From positions 7,814,921 to 7,878,920 of the forward strand of contig NZ_JAHTIK010000001.1 of the NCBI RefSeq assembly GCF_025655475.1: a stretch of DNA of 64,000 bases, read 5' to 3'. The DNA comes from Kitasatospora sp. DSM 101779. GTDB lineage: Bacteria > Actinomycetota > Actinomycetes > Streptomycetales > Streptomycetaceae. Shown one piece after another: positions 44,208-53,320 of the stretch. Numbering within the stretch: position 1 is the first letter of the stretch; each line of letters begins with the position of its first letter. The translations under genes and the position numbers were made by a program. The notes beneath the pieces were generated by a model, which saw nothing but the letters and a program-made list of their open reading frames with translations, ran no database searches and had not been told where the DNA came from.

Positions 44208-44220
44208 TAGCGTGATGGTC

Positions 44221-44880
44221 ATGGCAACCACTACTTCCACCGCAGCCGACACCGCCCTCGAATCCGTCACCGTCGAGGTGGCCGACCTCGAGACCGCCCG
44301 CCGCTTCTACCGTGAGTTCGGCGTGGACACGTTCATCCACCTGCGGGCGTCCGAGGCGCAGTCGACCGGGTTCCGGGGCTTCACCCTGGCGCTCACGGTG
44401 TCCGGGCCGGCCACTGTCGACGGCTTCGTCGGCGCCGCCGTGAATGCCGGCGCCACGGTACTGAAGCCCGCCGCGAAGTCGCTGTGGGGCTATGGCGGCG
44501 TCGTCCAGGCCCCGGACGGGACGATCTGGAAGATCGCGACCTCGGCGAAGAAGGACAGCGGCCCCGCCACCCGCGAGATCGACGAGGTCGTCCTTCTGCT
44601 CGGTGTCGAGGACGTGAAGGCCACCAAGCAGTTCTACGTCGGCCGGGGCCTCTCCGTGGCCAAGAGCTTCGGTGGCAAGTACACCGAGTTCGCCCCCGGT
44701 CAGTCCAGCCCCGTCAAACTGGCGTTGTACAAGCGCCGTGCCCTTGCCAAGGACCTCGGCGTCCCGGTCGACGGCACCGGCTCGCACCGCATCGTCCTCG
44801 GCGGCGCCGCCGACACCTTCACCGACCCGGACGGGTTCGCCTGGGAGGCCGCCGCGCCGCACGTCCCGACGGCGTCCTGA
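44221..44880 (+). CDS. two-module VOC/glyoxalase protein
   Basis: A 219-residue protein of two tandem glyoxalase-like halves: LESVTVEVADLETARRFYRE...APDGTIWKIATSAKK and IDEVVLLLGVEDVKATKQFY...FTDPDGFAWEAAAPHV. No clear metal-ligand set, like the many 'glyoxalase' proteins of unknown role in actinobacteria. Starts at 44215 or 44221 with no obvious ribosome-binding site. The insertion sequence ends 8-14 bp upstream, so its original promoter has probably been displaced. Confidence 0.82.
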   Translation: MATTTSTAADTALESVTVEVADLETARRFYREFGVDTFIHLRASEAQSTGFRGFTLALTVSGPATVDGFVGAAVNAGATVLKPAAKSLWGYGGVVQAPDGTIWKIATSAKKDSGPATREIDEVVLLLGVEDVKATKQFYVGRGLSVAKSFGGKYTEFAPGQSSPVKLALYKRRALAKDLGVPVDGTGSHRIVLGGAADTFTDPDGFAWEAAAPHVPTAS

Positions 44881-45076
44881 CTCCCGGCCCCCACCGGCCC
44901 ATCCCGGCTCATCCCGGCCCGGCCCCGGGGCGTACCTGCCCCTGGGCCGTCGCAGGCACTTCCCCGCTCTGGCTTCCTGCCGCCCGCCGGTCCCGCCTCC
45001 GCGGAACCCGGCGGGGAGGCCGGCGCCGTGCAGCCCTCCGGCCCGGGCGCCGGCCGGACCGCCCGCGGGCCCGGCC

Positions 45077-45283
45077 GTGCGTCACTTCCAGGTCGTCACC
45101 CCGAGCCGGCCGGTCGTCTGCGAGGAAGGGGGGCACTTCAGCGTGGTGATCCGAGGCGTCCACCCCGACGTCACCGTCCACTGCACGGGCGTCGGCCGGA
45201 TCATCGAGACGCCCGACTGCCCTCATCCGGTCCTGGATCCAGGACATCGATCCTCTGTGACAGGGCCGTTGCCGGAAGTGTGA
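45077..45283 (+). CDS. possible small CDS, unrecognised
   Basis: A 68-codon frame from GTG 45077: RHFQVVTPSRPVVCEEGGHF then VVIRGVHPDVTVHCTGVGRI. Third positions are strongly G/C up to about codon 50. It could be a real small protein (two Cys, beta-rich) or the tail of a lost one. Nothing else is supportable in 44,881-45,327. Confidence 0.3.
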   Translation: MRHFQVVTPSRPVVCEEGGHFSVVIRGVHPDVTVHCTGVGRIIETPDCPHPVLDPGHRSSVTGPLPEV

Positions 45284-45327
45284 GTGCCGTCACGGTCCTT
45301 GACGCCCGGTCATGGTCAGCTCGGTGG

Positions 45328-46356
45328 GTGCATCGTTCCCGAATCACCTCTCCGGTCCTCCTTGCCGCCGCGGTCCTGCTGCTCGCCGCGTGCGGCTCTC
45401 AGGCCGCCACCGGACCTCGGGCCTCCGGGCCGGGTGCCACGTCCGCCTGCGGTGTGCCGACGGGCAGTTCGGCCTCTGCTTCTTCTTCGGCTTCGGCGTC
45501 GGTCGGCGGTCCGGCCGAGCGAGAGCTGGACGGCGTCAGGATCACGGGTTCCGGCCCCCTCTGCACCGAATTCGAGGTCACCAACCGGGGAAGCGAACCC
45601 TTCACGTACACGGTCACCTTCACCCACCTCTCACCGTCGGGGCAGGTGATGTCCGTCAGCAGGCGGACGGTGCCCGACGTTGCGCCCGGTCGGACCGTGG
45701 CGGGCACCGTCGCGGCGGATGAACCCTCGCCCCTCCTGACCGAACAGCACATGGTCGGCGCCGTTCCCACTGGAACGGGTGCGTCCGCCTCCGTGGGCGC
45801 CGGGCGGGTGCGGATCACCAAGGTGCGCAGTGTTCCGAGCAAGGAGGCCTCGGCCGAGACCGGGGCCTGTCCGTCGTCCGGGACGCGGGTGTACGCCGAC
45901 GAGGGCGATGCCGCCATGGGACTGCGCGCGCTCGGCCTCCACCTGGAGAACTGCGGCTCGGGAACCGTCGAACTGAACGGCTATCCGGAACTCCAGGTCA
46001 TCGACGAGGAACACCGGCCCGTCGGCAATGTGCGGCTCCTGCACGGCGGCAGCGCCATCTCCACCGGCACCGGCACCGACGAACCGCCCCGGCCGATCAC
46101 GCTGGGGCCGGGCGAACGCGCCTACGCCGGGTTGGTCTGGCGCAACACCGTGGAGGCCGGAACGGCCGATACGGTGAACGCGCCGTATCTGCGGGTCCGG
46201 GCGACAGCAGGTGCCGATCCGGTCATGGTGATCCCGGAACTCGACCTCGGCACCACGGGCCGGCTGGCCGTCGGTGCCTGGACGAAGGACGGGACCCGGG
46301 GCACGGCTGCCACAGGCATCCCGGGCGTGCCGACCATCCGGGGCACTCGGCCCTGA
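45328..46356 (+). CDS. DUF4232-type lipoprotein
   Basis: A 342-residue exported lipoprotein: signal VHRSRITSPVLLAAAVLLLA with lipobox LLAAC, then a Ser/Gly-rich linker. The N-terminal mature part is unassigned; the C-terminal half is the DUF4232 pattern (ALGLHLENCGSGTVELNGYP ... GPGERAYAGLVWRNTVE). GTG at 45328 chosen because the signal starts there. Surface-anchored, function unknown. Confidence 0.83.
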   Translation: MHRSRITSPVLLAAAVLLLAACGSQAATGPRASGPGATSACGVPTGSSASASSSASASVGGPAERELDGVRITGSGPLCTEFEVTNRGSEPFTYTVTFTHLSPSGQVMSVSRRTVPDVAPGRTVAGTVAADEPSPLLTEQHMVGAVPTGTGASASVGAGRVRITKVRSVPSKEASAETGACPSSGTRVYADEGDAAMGLRALGLHLENCGSGTVELNGYPELQVIDEEHRPVGNVRLLHGGSAISTGTGTDEPPRPITLGPGERAYAGLVWRNTVEAGTADTVNAPYLRVRATAGADPVMVIPELDLGTTGRLAVGAWTKDGTRGTAATGIPGVPTIRGTRP

Positions 46357-46391
46357 CCCGCTGCAGGTGCCGGTGCCGACGCGGTCCCCGT

Positions 46392-46432
46392 CCGGCCGCG
46401 CCCGCCCGAGCACGCCGTGGTGGGGCGGCCGG
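46392..46432. terminator. bidirectional hairpin terminator
   Basis: CCGGCCGC(G)CCC at 46392-46403 pairs with GGGGCGGCCGG at 46422-46432 with one bulge, between the convergent lipoprotein and membrane-protein genes (stops at 46356 and 46434). Confidence 0.7.
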
Positions 46433-46433
46433 G

Positions 46434-47462
46434 TCAGCGGCCGCAGACGCGGCACGGCCGGCGGGTGCGGCGGTGGTAGGACAGCGCGGCCACGCCCAGG
46501 CCGAGGCCCCACAGCCAGTAGGCGGGCATCGCCACCCAGAGGAAGGGCAGCGGCAGCGCGCCGTCGTGGGCCACCGGGTGGATCGTCTCGCCCACCAACT
46601 GGCCGATGCCGACGCCGAAGTACACCAGCAGTCCGACCGAGATCGCGCACGCCGGCCCGAGCAGCAACGGGCGTGGGACGCTCCGCCGGCCCAACAGCGG
46701 CATCCAGCGGGGGAACACCCGTCCCCACCGGTGCACCAACGACAACGGCAGCACGGTGCCGGCCAGGACGAAGCCCACCTCGAACAGCGCGAGGGACGCG
46801 GCCTGCGGGGAGCTCAGCCGACCCGGGCCGGCGAACCCGAGGGCGTACTGGGCGAGAATCCGCAGCCAGCAGGACGCGACCGCGCCGTACGCGGCCCACC
46901 AGGCCCAGCGCGGCGCCCGGGCCGGCGGATCGGGGTGGACGGGACCGCCGGTGCGGCTGCAACGCGGGCAGTCGCCCCACCACCGGCGACGGTGGCCCAG
47001 AGCGGCGGCGGCCAGCAGCAGCGACACGGCCAGGCAGCCGCCCCGGCTGAGGAATCCGGTGAGCGAGAAGGGGATGTGCAGGCCCGGCAGCAGGACGCCG
47101 ACCACGTCCAGCAGCAGGAACGGGCAGCCGAGCAGCAGCGCGCCGGCCACCGTGGCGGTGGCCGCGAGCAGCAGCGGCCGGGGCCGGCCCGCCGTGTGCA
47201 GCGCTCCGGAGAGCACCGCTGCGGCGGTGCACAGCACCGCGGCGCCCCAGGCCGGGAAGACCAGCAGGTCGGTCCCGAATCGGCCGAAGGACGGGGCGTG
47301 GCCGAGCGCCCACCAAGCCTGCAGAAGGCCGTAGCAGGTGGCTGCGGCAAGCGCGGCCGGCGCCGTGCGGACCGTCCAGCGGGGAGCGTTCCGTACGTCG
47401 GCACCGCTCGCCCGGGCCGGCGCCGGCGCCGGCGAACCGGTCTGACGCGGCTGATCTGCCAT
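46434..47462 (-). CDS. multi-pass membrane protein, unrecognised
   Basis: A 342-residue integral membrane protein with eight to nine hydrophobic segments, for example AALAAATCYGLLQAWWALGH, LLVFPAWGAAVLCTAAAVLS, LLGPACAISVGLLVYFGVGI and FLWVAMPAYWLWGLGLGVAA. A mid-loop CPRCSRTG and the C-terminal CRVCGR could bind metal. No family recognised; a Streptomyces-type hypothetical. Confidence 0.72.
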   Translation of the reverse strand: MADQPRQTGSPAPAPARASGADVRNAPRWTVRTAPAALAAATCYGLLQAWWALGHAPSFGRFGTDLLVFPAWGAAVLCTAAAVLSGALHTAGRPRPLLLAATATVAGALLLGCPFLLLDVVGVLLPGLHIPFSLTGFLSRGGCLAVSLLLAAAALGHRRRWWGDCPRCSRTGGPVHPDPPARAPRWAWWAAYGAVASCWLRILAQYALGFAGPGRLSSPQAASLALFEVGFVLAGTVLPLSLVHRWGRVFPRWMPLLGRRSVPRPLLLGPACAISVGLLVYFGVGIGQLVGETIHPVAHDGALPLPFLWVAMPAYWLWGLGLGVAALSYHRRTRRPCRVCGR

Positions 47463-47674
47463 ACCGTCCACGCTAGGCCGCCCCGCCGGGACCGGTCGTC
47501 GGTCGAGGGGAGGAGGGTGTCTCCTACCCGGGAGGGAATTGCCCTTCGATGTCCGGCGTGGTGATGCTCCATCACATGAGTACGGTGGAACGCGTCGTCG
47601 CGGTGGTTCCTTCGCGGCGGCCTGATACGCCTTCGGTCTTCCGCCTGTCGTACCGGTGGTGGAGGATCGGCGTC

Positions 47675-48202
47675 ATGACGCAGCAACAGGCGAACGGAGC
47701 GTCGCCGGTCGACGCAGCCAGCACGTACCTGGAGGGGCTCGGTGAGCGGCTGAGGGCCGACGGCTGCCAGGTGACCGCGGCCACCTGGCGTGACCACGGT
47801 GTCGTGGTCGGCGGCCGGTCGGACCGCAAGGTGCGATGGTTCGGCACCAAGACCGAGCTGTTCGTCCTCGCCGCCGCCGTCCCCGAGATCGACAGCGCCT
47901 CGCTGGCCGAGTTCACGGAATGGGCGATGGACCGTGCCAAGAACATCCGCAGCGGGCTGCCCGGCGCCCGCAACGCGGCGATGGTCCTGCCGGCGCTGGT
48001 CAGCAGCACCGTCCACCCGTCCGCGGCACAGTGGGCCGCCGCGGACGCCCGGCTCCTCGGGACCTCCCTGATCGGCCGACCGGTCACGGTGGAGACGGCG
48101 GCACCTGGGACCGCCCGGGTCGCCATGTACCGGGGCGGGGTCGTGTGGGGCGGGATGTTCACGGGGCACGTCCTGGAGAAGGCGGCGCTGTACTTTCCGT
48201 GA
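47675..48202 (+). CDS. hypothetical protein, unrecognised
   Basis: A 175-residue soluble protein starting MTQQQANGASPVDAASTYLE at a GGAGG-preceded ATG. It reads DGCQVTAATWRDHGVVVGGR, ELFVLAAAVPEIDSASLAEF and VAMYRGGVVWGGMFTGHVLE. The start at 47675 is preferred over an in-frame upstream one by the ribosome-binding site. No family recognised. Confidence 0.62.
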   Translation: MTQQQANGASPVDAASTYLEGLGERLRADGCQVTAATWRDHGVVVGGRSDRKVRWFGTKTELFVLAAAVPEIDSASLAEFTEWAMDRAKNIRSGLPGARNAAMVLPALVSSTVHPSAAQWAAADARLLGTSLIGRPVTVETAAPGTARVAMYRGGVVWGGMFTGHVLEKAALYFP

Positions 48203-48260
48203 GCCTTCCCGTGAGCGTTCCGATGCGGTGATCGCCCGTGTCCGTCCGGCGGCGGGGTGG

Positions 48261-48698
48261 TCAGCCGCCGGAATATTTGCACTCGTCGTCGGTGCCGCCG
48301 CTGCGGCAGGGGCCGTGTCCGTACGGTTGGACCTGTTCGGTCGGGGTGGGACGGGGTGCGGGCTGCCGGTCGGGCGTGGTGGGGGAGACGAGGGCCGCCG
48401 TGAGCAGGGCCGCGAGCAGTGCGACGAGCCCCTGCGTGACGGCCGTGATCGGCGCCTTCCGGCGCAGACCGTAGGCCACCGTGCCGGCGACGAACGCGGT
48501 CACCCCGACGACGACGGCCTCGGCGCCGGTGCTCGCGGTCTCGCCGTCGTACTGCGCGGCCCACCCCTCCATGCCCGCGGCCAGCAGCGCCCACCCGAGG
48601 ACCACGGCTGTCAGCACCAGGCCGGCGAGTGCGGCAAGGAGATCGCCCGCCCAGGGCAGTCGCTGCGGCGCCGTCGGCACGGATGGAGTTGTCGTCAT
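48261..48698 (-). CDS. small membrane protein (possibly DUF6234-like)
   Basis: A 145-residue protein with three membrane helices (LLAALAGLVLTAVVLGWALL; AEAVVVGVTAFVAGTVAYGL; TAVTQGLVALLAALLTAALV) and a Pro/Thr-rich exposed C-terminal tail with two Cys. Resembles a Streptomyces membrane family I tentatively equate with DUF6234. A 44-bp near-perfect palindrome lies 22 bp upstream of its start. Confidence 0.6.
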   Translation of the reverse strand: MTTTPSVPTAPQRLPWAGDLLAALAGLVLTAVVLGWALLAAGMEGWAAQYDGETASTGAEAVVVGVTAFVAGTVAYGLRRKAPITAVTQGLVALLAALLTAALVSPTTPDRQPAPRPTPTEQVQPYGHGPCRSGGTDDECKYSGG

Positions 48699-48719
48699 GG
48701 CGGTAGCCCACACCACGTG

Positions 48720-48763
48720 CCGACGCGTGCACCTGAGTACCCGTACTCAGGTGCACGCGTCGG
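48720..48763. repeat. 44-bp near-perfect palindrome
   Basis: 21-bp arms (starting CCGACGCGTGCACCTGAGTA) with a two-base centre CC, i.e. a nearly uninterrupted palindrome, between the stop of the secreted-protein gene (48844) and the start of the membrane-protein gene (48698). No T tract. Could be a terminator, a large operator or a mobile-sequence end. Confidence 0.9.
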
Positions 48764-48843
48764 TACGCTCACCTCCCGGGTCGGCTGGCGGCTCCTGTGA
48801 CGTCACGGCCGCCCGGCCGGCGGCGCGCCAGCGGTCTCCGCCG

Positions 48844-49188
48844 TCAGGGGTTGATCCTGGTGACGGTCATTTCGATCGGCCAGCCGTTGCTGCCGCAGCT
48901 CAGCACGGAGGCCTGCTCCATGCCCCGCGAGCGCTTGCCCTCCGAACCGAGGTAGGGGCCGTTGACGCGGCCCGGTCCGGCGCACTTGGCCTTGACGTAC
49001 CAGGTGCCGTTGCCACGGGTACACATGCCGACGGCGTTGTGCTCGTTCTCGTGGCTGACGTAGGCGGTGCAGCCGGTCGGGCCGCCGGGGGCGGCCTCGG
49101 CCGCGGGGACGGCCATGAGGGTGGTGCCGGCGGCCACCACGCCGATGAAGGAGGCGGTGAGGCGGGTGATCCTGTGCGGACGGTTCAT
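48844..49188 (-). CDS. small secreted Cys-containing protein
   Basis: A 114-residue exported protein: signal MNRPHRITRLTASFIGVVAA and cleavage near AEAA|PGG. The mature ~82 residues hold four Cys (GCTAYVSHENEHN, GMCTRGNG, KAKCAGPG, VLSCGSNG) likely forming two disulfides. Resembles other small Streptomyces secreted proteins of unknown role. Confidence 0.72.
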   Translation of the reverse strand: MNRPHRITRLTASFIGVVAAGTTLMAVPAAEAAPGGPTGCTAYVSHENEHNAVGMCTRGNGTWYVKAKCAGPGRVNGPYLGSEGKRSRGMEQASVLSCGSNGWPIEMTVTRINP

Positions 49189-49458
49189 CAAAGTCCTCGA
49201 GAAGAAGGGGAAACGGTCGGAGTGCGTATGCACATGGACAAGCCTGGCAACTGTCCGGTCGGCGTCTCCTCGTACTCCGGGACGAGTCTGACCCCGCCGT
49301 CGGACCGACGTCCTACCCGCCGGTAGGGGGGTGTGGCGGTGCTGTCCACCATGCAACGGAGGCATCCGTCGGGAACATGGGCGCGCCTTCCCGCCGCGGG
49401 AGGCAGTCGGCCGTATGGTCGTTCTGGCGAGGCGGTGTCCGTCCCGTCCCCTGGTGCC

Positions 49459-49493
49459 CGGCCCGGCCGTCCTCCCCCCTGACGGCCGGGCCG
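49459..49493. terminator. hairpin terminator after kinase gene
   Basis: A perfect 13-bp stem, CGGCCCGGCCGTC with GACGGCCGGGCCG around a 9-nt loop, 99 bp past the stop of the minus-strand Ser/Thr kinase gene. The rest of 49,189-49,591 has no supportable gene. Confidence 0.88.
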
Positions 49494-49591
49494 TGTGGTG
49501 TCCGGGCGCGGGCGGTCCACCGCAGCGCGGCGCAGCCCGTCCCTTCGCCGACCCGCCGCGTGGCACCGCCCGTACGTGGCGGCGGTGCGCC

Positions 49592-51085
49592 TCAGTCCGG
49601 ACCGGCCGTGCGCCCGAGAGCGTTCTCGGAGTGCTCGACCATCCACCGGTTCGAGATTCGGGTGCCGATCTCCAGGGCGTGCCGGTAGTGCTCCCGTGCT
49701 TGCGGGACTTCGGCCGCGTGCTCCTCGCACCGTGCCAGGTTGTACAGGCTCCAACCGGCCAGTTCGTCCTCGTCGGAATCCAGGGCGACGCGCGCGGCGG
49801 CCGCGTAGTGCTCCTTCTCCCGGCGGCGGTCCCCGTCCTCGGCCGCCAGCTCGGCCAGCTGATGGTGGGTCCAGCCCGCGGCTGCCGCGCAGCGAGGGGT
49901 CTCAGCCATCGCCAGGGCCCGCTCGAAGTAGTCCTTGGCCGCGGCCGGCTCACCCTTCCTGCGCCGATGGGCGCCGAAGTTGTGCAGGCTCCAGGCCCGC
50001 AGGAGCGTGTCGTCGGTCTCGTCGGCGATGCGGGCGGCCCGGGTGAAGAACCGCATGGCCATGTCCGGATCGTCGGCGCGCGAGCGGCAGGAGCCGAGGC
50101 CGTCCCAGGCCCAGCCCTCCTGCTGCCGGGCATGCTGCCGGATCGCCAGGTCGAGGGCCGACCAGTAGGTGTCCTCGGCGCGGTGCACGTCGCCGCCGTC
50201 GCGTTCGCGGGTGGCCCGACGGAGCAACTCGTCGATGTCGGCCGCCCCCGAACCGGTCGCCTCCAGCTCCTTCAGGACGTCTCGCAAGGAGGCGGCTGCG
50301 ACGGCTGCCGCGGGACGCTCGCCCGGTTCCAGCCGCAGGAGCTGACCGATCACCGCGGTCAGGGCGCCGGCCCGGCGCATCGGTTCCGGCGCGCCGCGGC
50401 TGACCGCCAGGATCACCTGCAGGAGGGAGTCTCCCTGGAACGGGAGCCTCCCCTCCACGGCGCGGTACAGCGTGACCCCGAGCGACCACATGTCCGACGC
50501 CGGTGAGGACGATCCGTCGTGGACCTGCTCCGGGGCCATGAAGTGCGGTGTCCCGGGCGCCGTCCCGGTGGCCGTGAGCGTGGCCTCGTTCGGCACCGAG
50601 GCGATCCCGAAGTCCGCGACCACCACCCGGTCGGCCGCCAGGAGGATGTTGGCCGGCTTGATGTCCCGGTGGACCACGCCGGCCGCATGTGCGGCGGCCA
50701 GGGCGGCGGCGACCTGGGCACCGATCCGCGCCGCTTCCACGACGGGGAGCGGACCCGACTCGATGGCGTCCTGAAGGGAACCCCCCTCCACGTACTCCAT
50801 CACCATCCACGGCAGGCCGTTGTGGTCGGCGAACTGATCGAACACGGTGACGATGTTGGGATGGTTCAGACTGCCGGCTGCCCGCGCCTCCCGTTCGGCC
50901 CGCGCGAGGTGGATCCCGCTCCGCTCGGCCGGCGATCCCGCCGGAACCACGAGCCGTTTGAGTACGACGCGGCGGCGCAGTCTCGCGTCGTACGCCAGCC
51001 AGGCCTCTCCCTGGCCACCTGCGCCCAGCTCTTCTTCCAGCCGGTACCGGCTCCCGACTTCCTCGACCGTTCTCGGGTGCGTCAT
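49592..51085 (-). CDS. Ser/Thr protein kinase with TPR-like repeats
   Basis: A 497-residue soluble Hanks-type kinase. Residues 13-270: glycine loop GAGGQGEAW, Lys43 in VVLKRL, hinge MVMEYVEGGSL, catalytic loop VVHRDIKPANILL, ADFGIASV, MAPEQ. After residue ~290 come four to five TPR-like helical repeats (for example AWSLHNFGAHRRRKGEPAAA; GWSLYNLARCEEHAAEVPQA). It has no transmembrane segment, unlike PknB. The TPR array probably recruits substrates (inference). Start ATG 51085. A strong hairpin follows. Confidence 0.92.
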   Translation of the reverse strand: MTHPRTVEEVGSRYRLEEELGAGGQGEAWLAYDARLRRRVVLKRLVVPAGSPAERSGIHLARAEREARAAGSLNHPNIVTVFDQFADHNGLPWMVMEYVEGGSLQDAIESGPLPVVEAARIGAQVAAALAAAHAAGVVHRDIKPANILLAADRVVVADFGIASVPNEATLTATGTAPGTPHFMAPEQVHDGSSSPASDMWSLGVTLYRAVEGRLPFQGDSLLQVILAVSRGAPEPMRRAGALTAVIGQLLRLEPGERPAAAVAAASLRDVLKELEATGSGAADIDELLRRATRERDGGDVHRAEDTYWSALDLAIRQHARQQEGWAWDGLGSCRSRADDPDMAMRFFTRAARIADETDDTLLRAWSLHNFGAHRRRKGEPAAAKDYFERALAMAETPRCAAAAGWTHHQLAELAAEDGDRRREKEHYAAAARVALDSDEDELAGWSLYNLARCEEHAAEVPQAREHYRHALEIGTRISNRWMVEHSENALGRTAGPD

Positions 51086-51295
51086 GGGTCCACGTAAGCA
51101 CGCCGGGGTCGCCCGCACAGCCATCTCCCGCAAGCCTCGGCCCCGTTGCGCGGGCGGAGGCGATCGTTGCGGTGGAGGGCCCGTGCGGGGCGTCGTCCCA
51201 CCGCGCTCCGCCGCGTCGTCCGGTGGCGCTCGGTCGCGGTGCCCGGTGGCGCTCGGTCGTGCCGCGCAGGGTGGTGCCGGACGGTCCACAGGCAA

Positions 51296-51317
51296 TGCAA
51301 AGACTTCGTTGCAAAGA
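51296..51317. promoter_or_regulatory. direct-repeat operator for ArsR gene
   Basis: TGCAAAGA at 51296-51303 and again at 51310-51317, 29-50 bp upstream of the regulator start codon. Spacing of 14 bp. Likely the binding site of the downstream ArsR-type repressor, in an AT-richer pocket. Immediately further upstream CCGGTGGCGCTCGGTCG is duplicated (51220-51236, 51242-51258). Confidence 0.5.
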
Positions 51318-51345
51318 AATGGTGGCAATCGTTAGGCTGCCGACC

Positions 51346-51930
51346 ATGACGGAACATCAGCCCGCCGTGCGCAGCCTCGATGCCCGCTCCCTGCGCGGTC
51401 TGGCGCACCCGCTGCGGATGCGCCTGCTCGCCGCGCTGCGCGAGGGCGGCCCGGCGACGGCGACGAAGCTCGCCGCCCGGCTCGGCGAGTCGTCCGCCTC
51501 GGTCAGCTACCACCTGCGGCAGCTCGGCGTGCACGGCTTCATCACGGAGGACCCGGACCGGGGCACCGCCCGTGAACGCTGGTGGCGGGCCGAGCACCGC
51601 GGCCACCGGTTCGACAGGCTGGAGGACTTCCTGGAGAACCCCGACCCCGATGTGCGCGGCGCCATGGACGTGTTCCTGAAGGAGGTGGCCGCCGTCCACG
51701 CGCGGGAGCTGGGCGGCTGGCTCGCCAGTAGCGGGGACTGGCCCGAGGAGTGGCGTCGCAGCTGGGACATGAGCGACTTCAACCTGCGCCTGACGCCGGA
51801 ACTCGCGCGGGAACTCGCCGGCCGGGCCCACGAACTCGTGCAGAGTTTCCGCGACCGGGTCGCTGCCGACGAGGACGGGGCCGTCCCGGTCCGCATCCAC
51901 CTGCACGCCTTCCCGCTGCCGAAGAGCTGA
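51346..51930 (+). CDS. ArsR-family winged-HTH regulator
   Basis: A 194-residue regulator: LRGLAHPLRMRLLAALREGG, KLAARLGESSASVSYHLRQL and FITEDPDRGTARERWWRAEH form the winged helix (20-90); the rest is helical. It has no metal-binding Cys. Together with the MFS gene 31 bp downstream this is a common Streptomyces regulator-exporter pair. Confidence 0.9.
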   Translation: MTEHQPAVRSLDARSLRGLAHPLRMRLLAALREGGPATATKLAARLGESSASVSYHLRQLGVHGFITEDPDRGTARERWWRAEHRGHRFDRLEDFLENPDPDVRGAMDVFLKEVAAVHARELGGWLASSGDWPEEWRRSWDMSDFNLRLTPELARELAGRAHELVQSFRDRVAADEDGAVPVRIHLHAFPLPKS

Positions 51931-51961
51931 CGCCCCGACGATCACCCGAGGAGGAGAGCCC

Positions 51962-53236
51962 ATGACCGTCGCCGTCCCCTCGCGGGCCGACGAGGCCCGA
52001 GCCGTCCCGGACCGGCGGCCACTGGGCGCGCTGCTGGGCGCGAACCTCATCTCGATCACCGGCAACGCCCTCGCCGGCATCGGGGTGCCGTGGTTCGTCC
52101 TGCAGACCACCGGCAGCGCCTCCCGGGCAGGCCTGGTGGCCTTCTGCCAGATGCTGCCGCTGGCGGTGTCGGCGCTCGCCGGCGGACCGGTGATCGACCG
52201 GATCGGACGCCTGCGCGCGTCGGTGCTGTCGGACCTGGTGTGCGGCACGGCCATCGGGCTGATCCCGCTCCTGCAATGGGCCGGAAGCCTGCGGTTCTGG
52301 CAGCTGTGCGTGCTCATGGCGGTCAACGGGCTGTTCCAGGCGCCGGGAGAGACCGCGCGCCAAGTGCTCACGCCCGATCTCGCCGACCACGCCGGCGTCC
52401 CGCTCGCCCGCGCCATGAGCCTCTACACCAGTGCGTCCAGAGGAGCCCGGCTACTGGGAGCCTCGGCCGCCGGCATACTGATCGCACTGTTCGGAGCCGG
52501 GCCGGTCCTGCTCCTGGACACGGCGACCTTCGGCGTCTCGGCGCTCCTGGTCGCCCTCGGCGTCCGGCACGTCCCCGCCGCCGCCCCCCGGCGGGACGGG
52601 GCGCCGGCGAGCCTGCGCGGGTACCGCGCGGAACTGCGCGAGGGCCTCGCCTTCCTGCTCCGTCAGCGGCTGCTGCTCGGCATCACCTTGGTGCTCATGG
52701 TCACCAACGGTCTGGACCAGGGCTGGCGGTCGGTCCTGCTGCCCGTGCACGCCGAGCGCGACCTCGGTGGATCCGTCGACCTCGGCCTGCTCGCCGGCCT
52801 CTTCGCGGCCGGCGCGCTCGCCGGCTCGCTGCTGCACGGGGCGCTGGGGACCCGGCTTCCCCGCTGGCCGCTGTACGCCGGCTGTCTCCTCGTCAGCGGA
52901 GGCCCGCGCATGCTGGTCGCCGCGTTCGCCCCCGGGCTGCTGTCCCTGGGCATCACGCTGGCGGTCGCCGGTGTCGCCTCCGGGATCCTCAACACGATCG
53001 TCTCGACCGTGCTGTACGAGCGCGTGCCCGGCACCCTGCGCAGCCGGGTGACGGGCGTCCTGGCGGCGGGAGTGCTGCTGGCGACCCCGCTCGGCGGCCT
53101 CGCCTGCGGCTACCTGGTGGACCGGGTCGGTCTGACGGCGGCCCTCGTGGCCCTCGGCGGGGTGTACCTGCTGATCACGCTCTGTCCGCTGGCCTTCCCC
53201 TCCTGGCGCCGGATGGACAGCACGGGCGAGGCGTGA
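51962..53236 (+). CDS. MFS drug-type exporter
   Basis: A 424-residue major facilitator with twelve membrane segments. RIGRLRASVLSDL in loop 2-3 is the motif-A region. ALLGANLISITGNALAGIGV is helix 1 and the C-terminal half repeats the fold (YLVDRVGLTAALVALGGVYL). Similar to DHA-type/MMR-like self-resistance or efflux proteins. AGGAGGAGAGCCC precedes the ATG. Controlled by the adjacent ArsR-type regulator. Confidence 0.93.
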   Translation: MTVAVPSRADEARAVPDRRPLGALLGANLISITGNALAGIGVPWFVLQTTGSASRAGLVAFCQMLPLAVSALAGGPVIDRIGRLRASVLSDLVCGTAIGLIPLLQWAGSLRFWQLCVLMAVNGLFQAPGETARQVLTPDLADHAGVPLARAMSLYTSASRGARLLGASAAGILIALFGAGPVLLLDTATFGVSALLVALGVRHVPAAAPRRDGAPASLRGYRAELREGLAFLLRQRLLLGITLVLMVTNGLDQGWRSVLLPVHAERDLGGSVDLGLLAGLFAAGALAGSLLHGALGTRLPRWPLYAGCLLVSGGPRMLVAAFAPGLLSLGITLAVAGVASGILNTIVSTVLYERVPGTLRSRVTGVLAAGVLLATPLGGLACGYLVDRVGLTAALVALGGVYLLITLCPLAFPSWRRMDSTGEA

Positions 53237-53320
53237 CGTCGGCACCGCGGCGCGGGAGCCGGACGGGCCGGTGCACGGACACGCCGTCGGGGCCGACGGT
53301 CACGGGGCACACTGGACGGC

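Noticed and set aside
48720..48763. Insertion-sequence terminal repeats
   Set aside because: The arms are adjacent with no internal gene and no flanking duplication visible.
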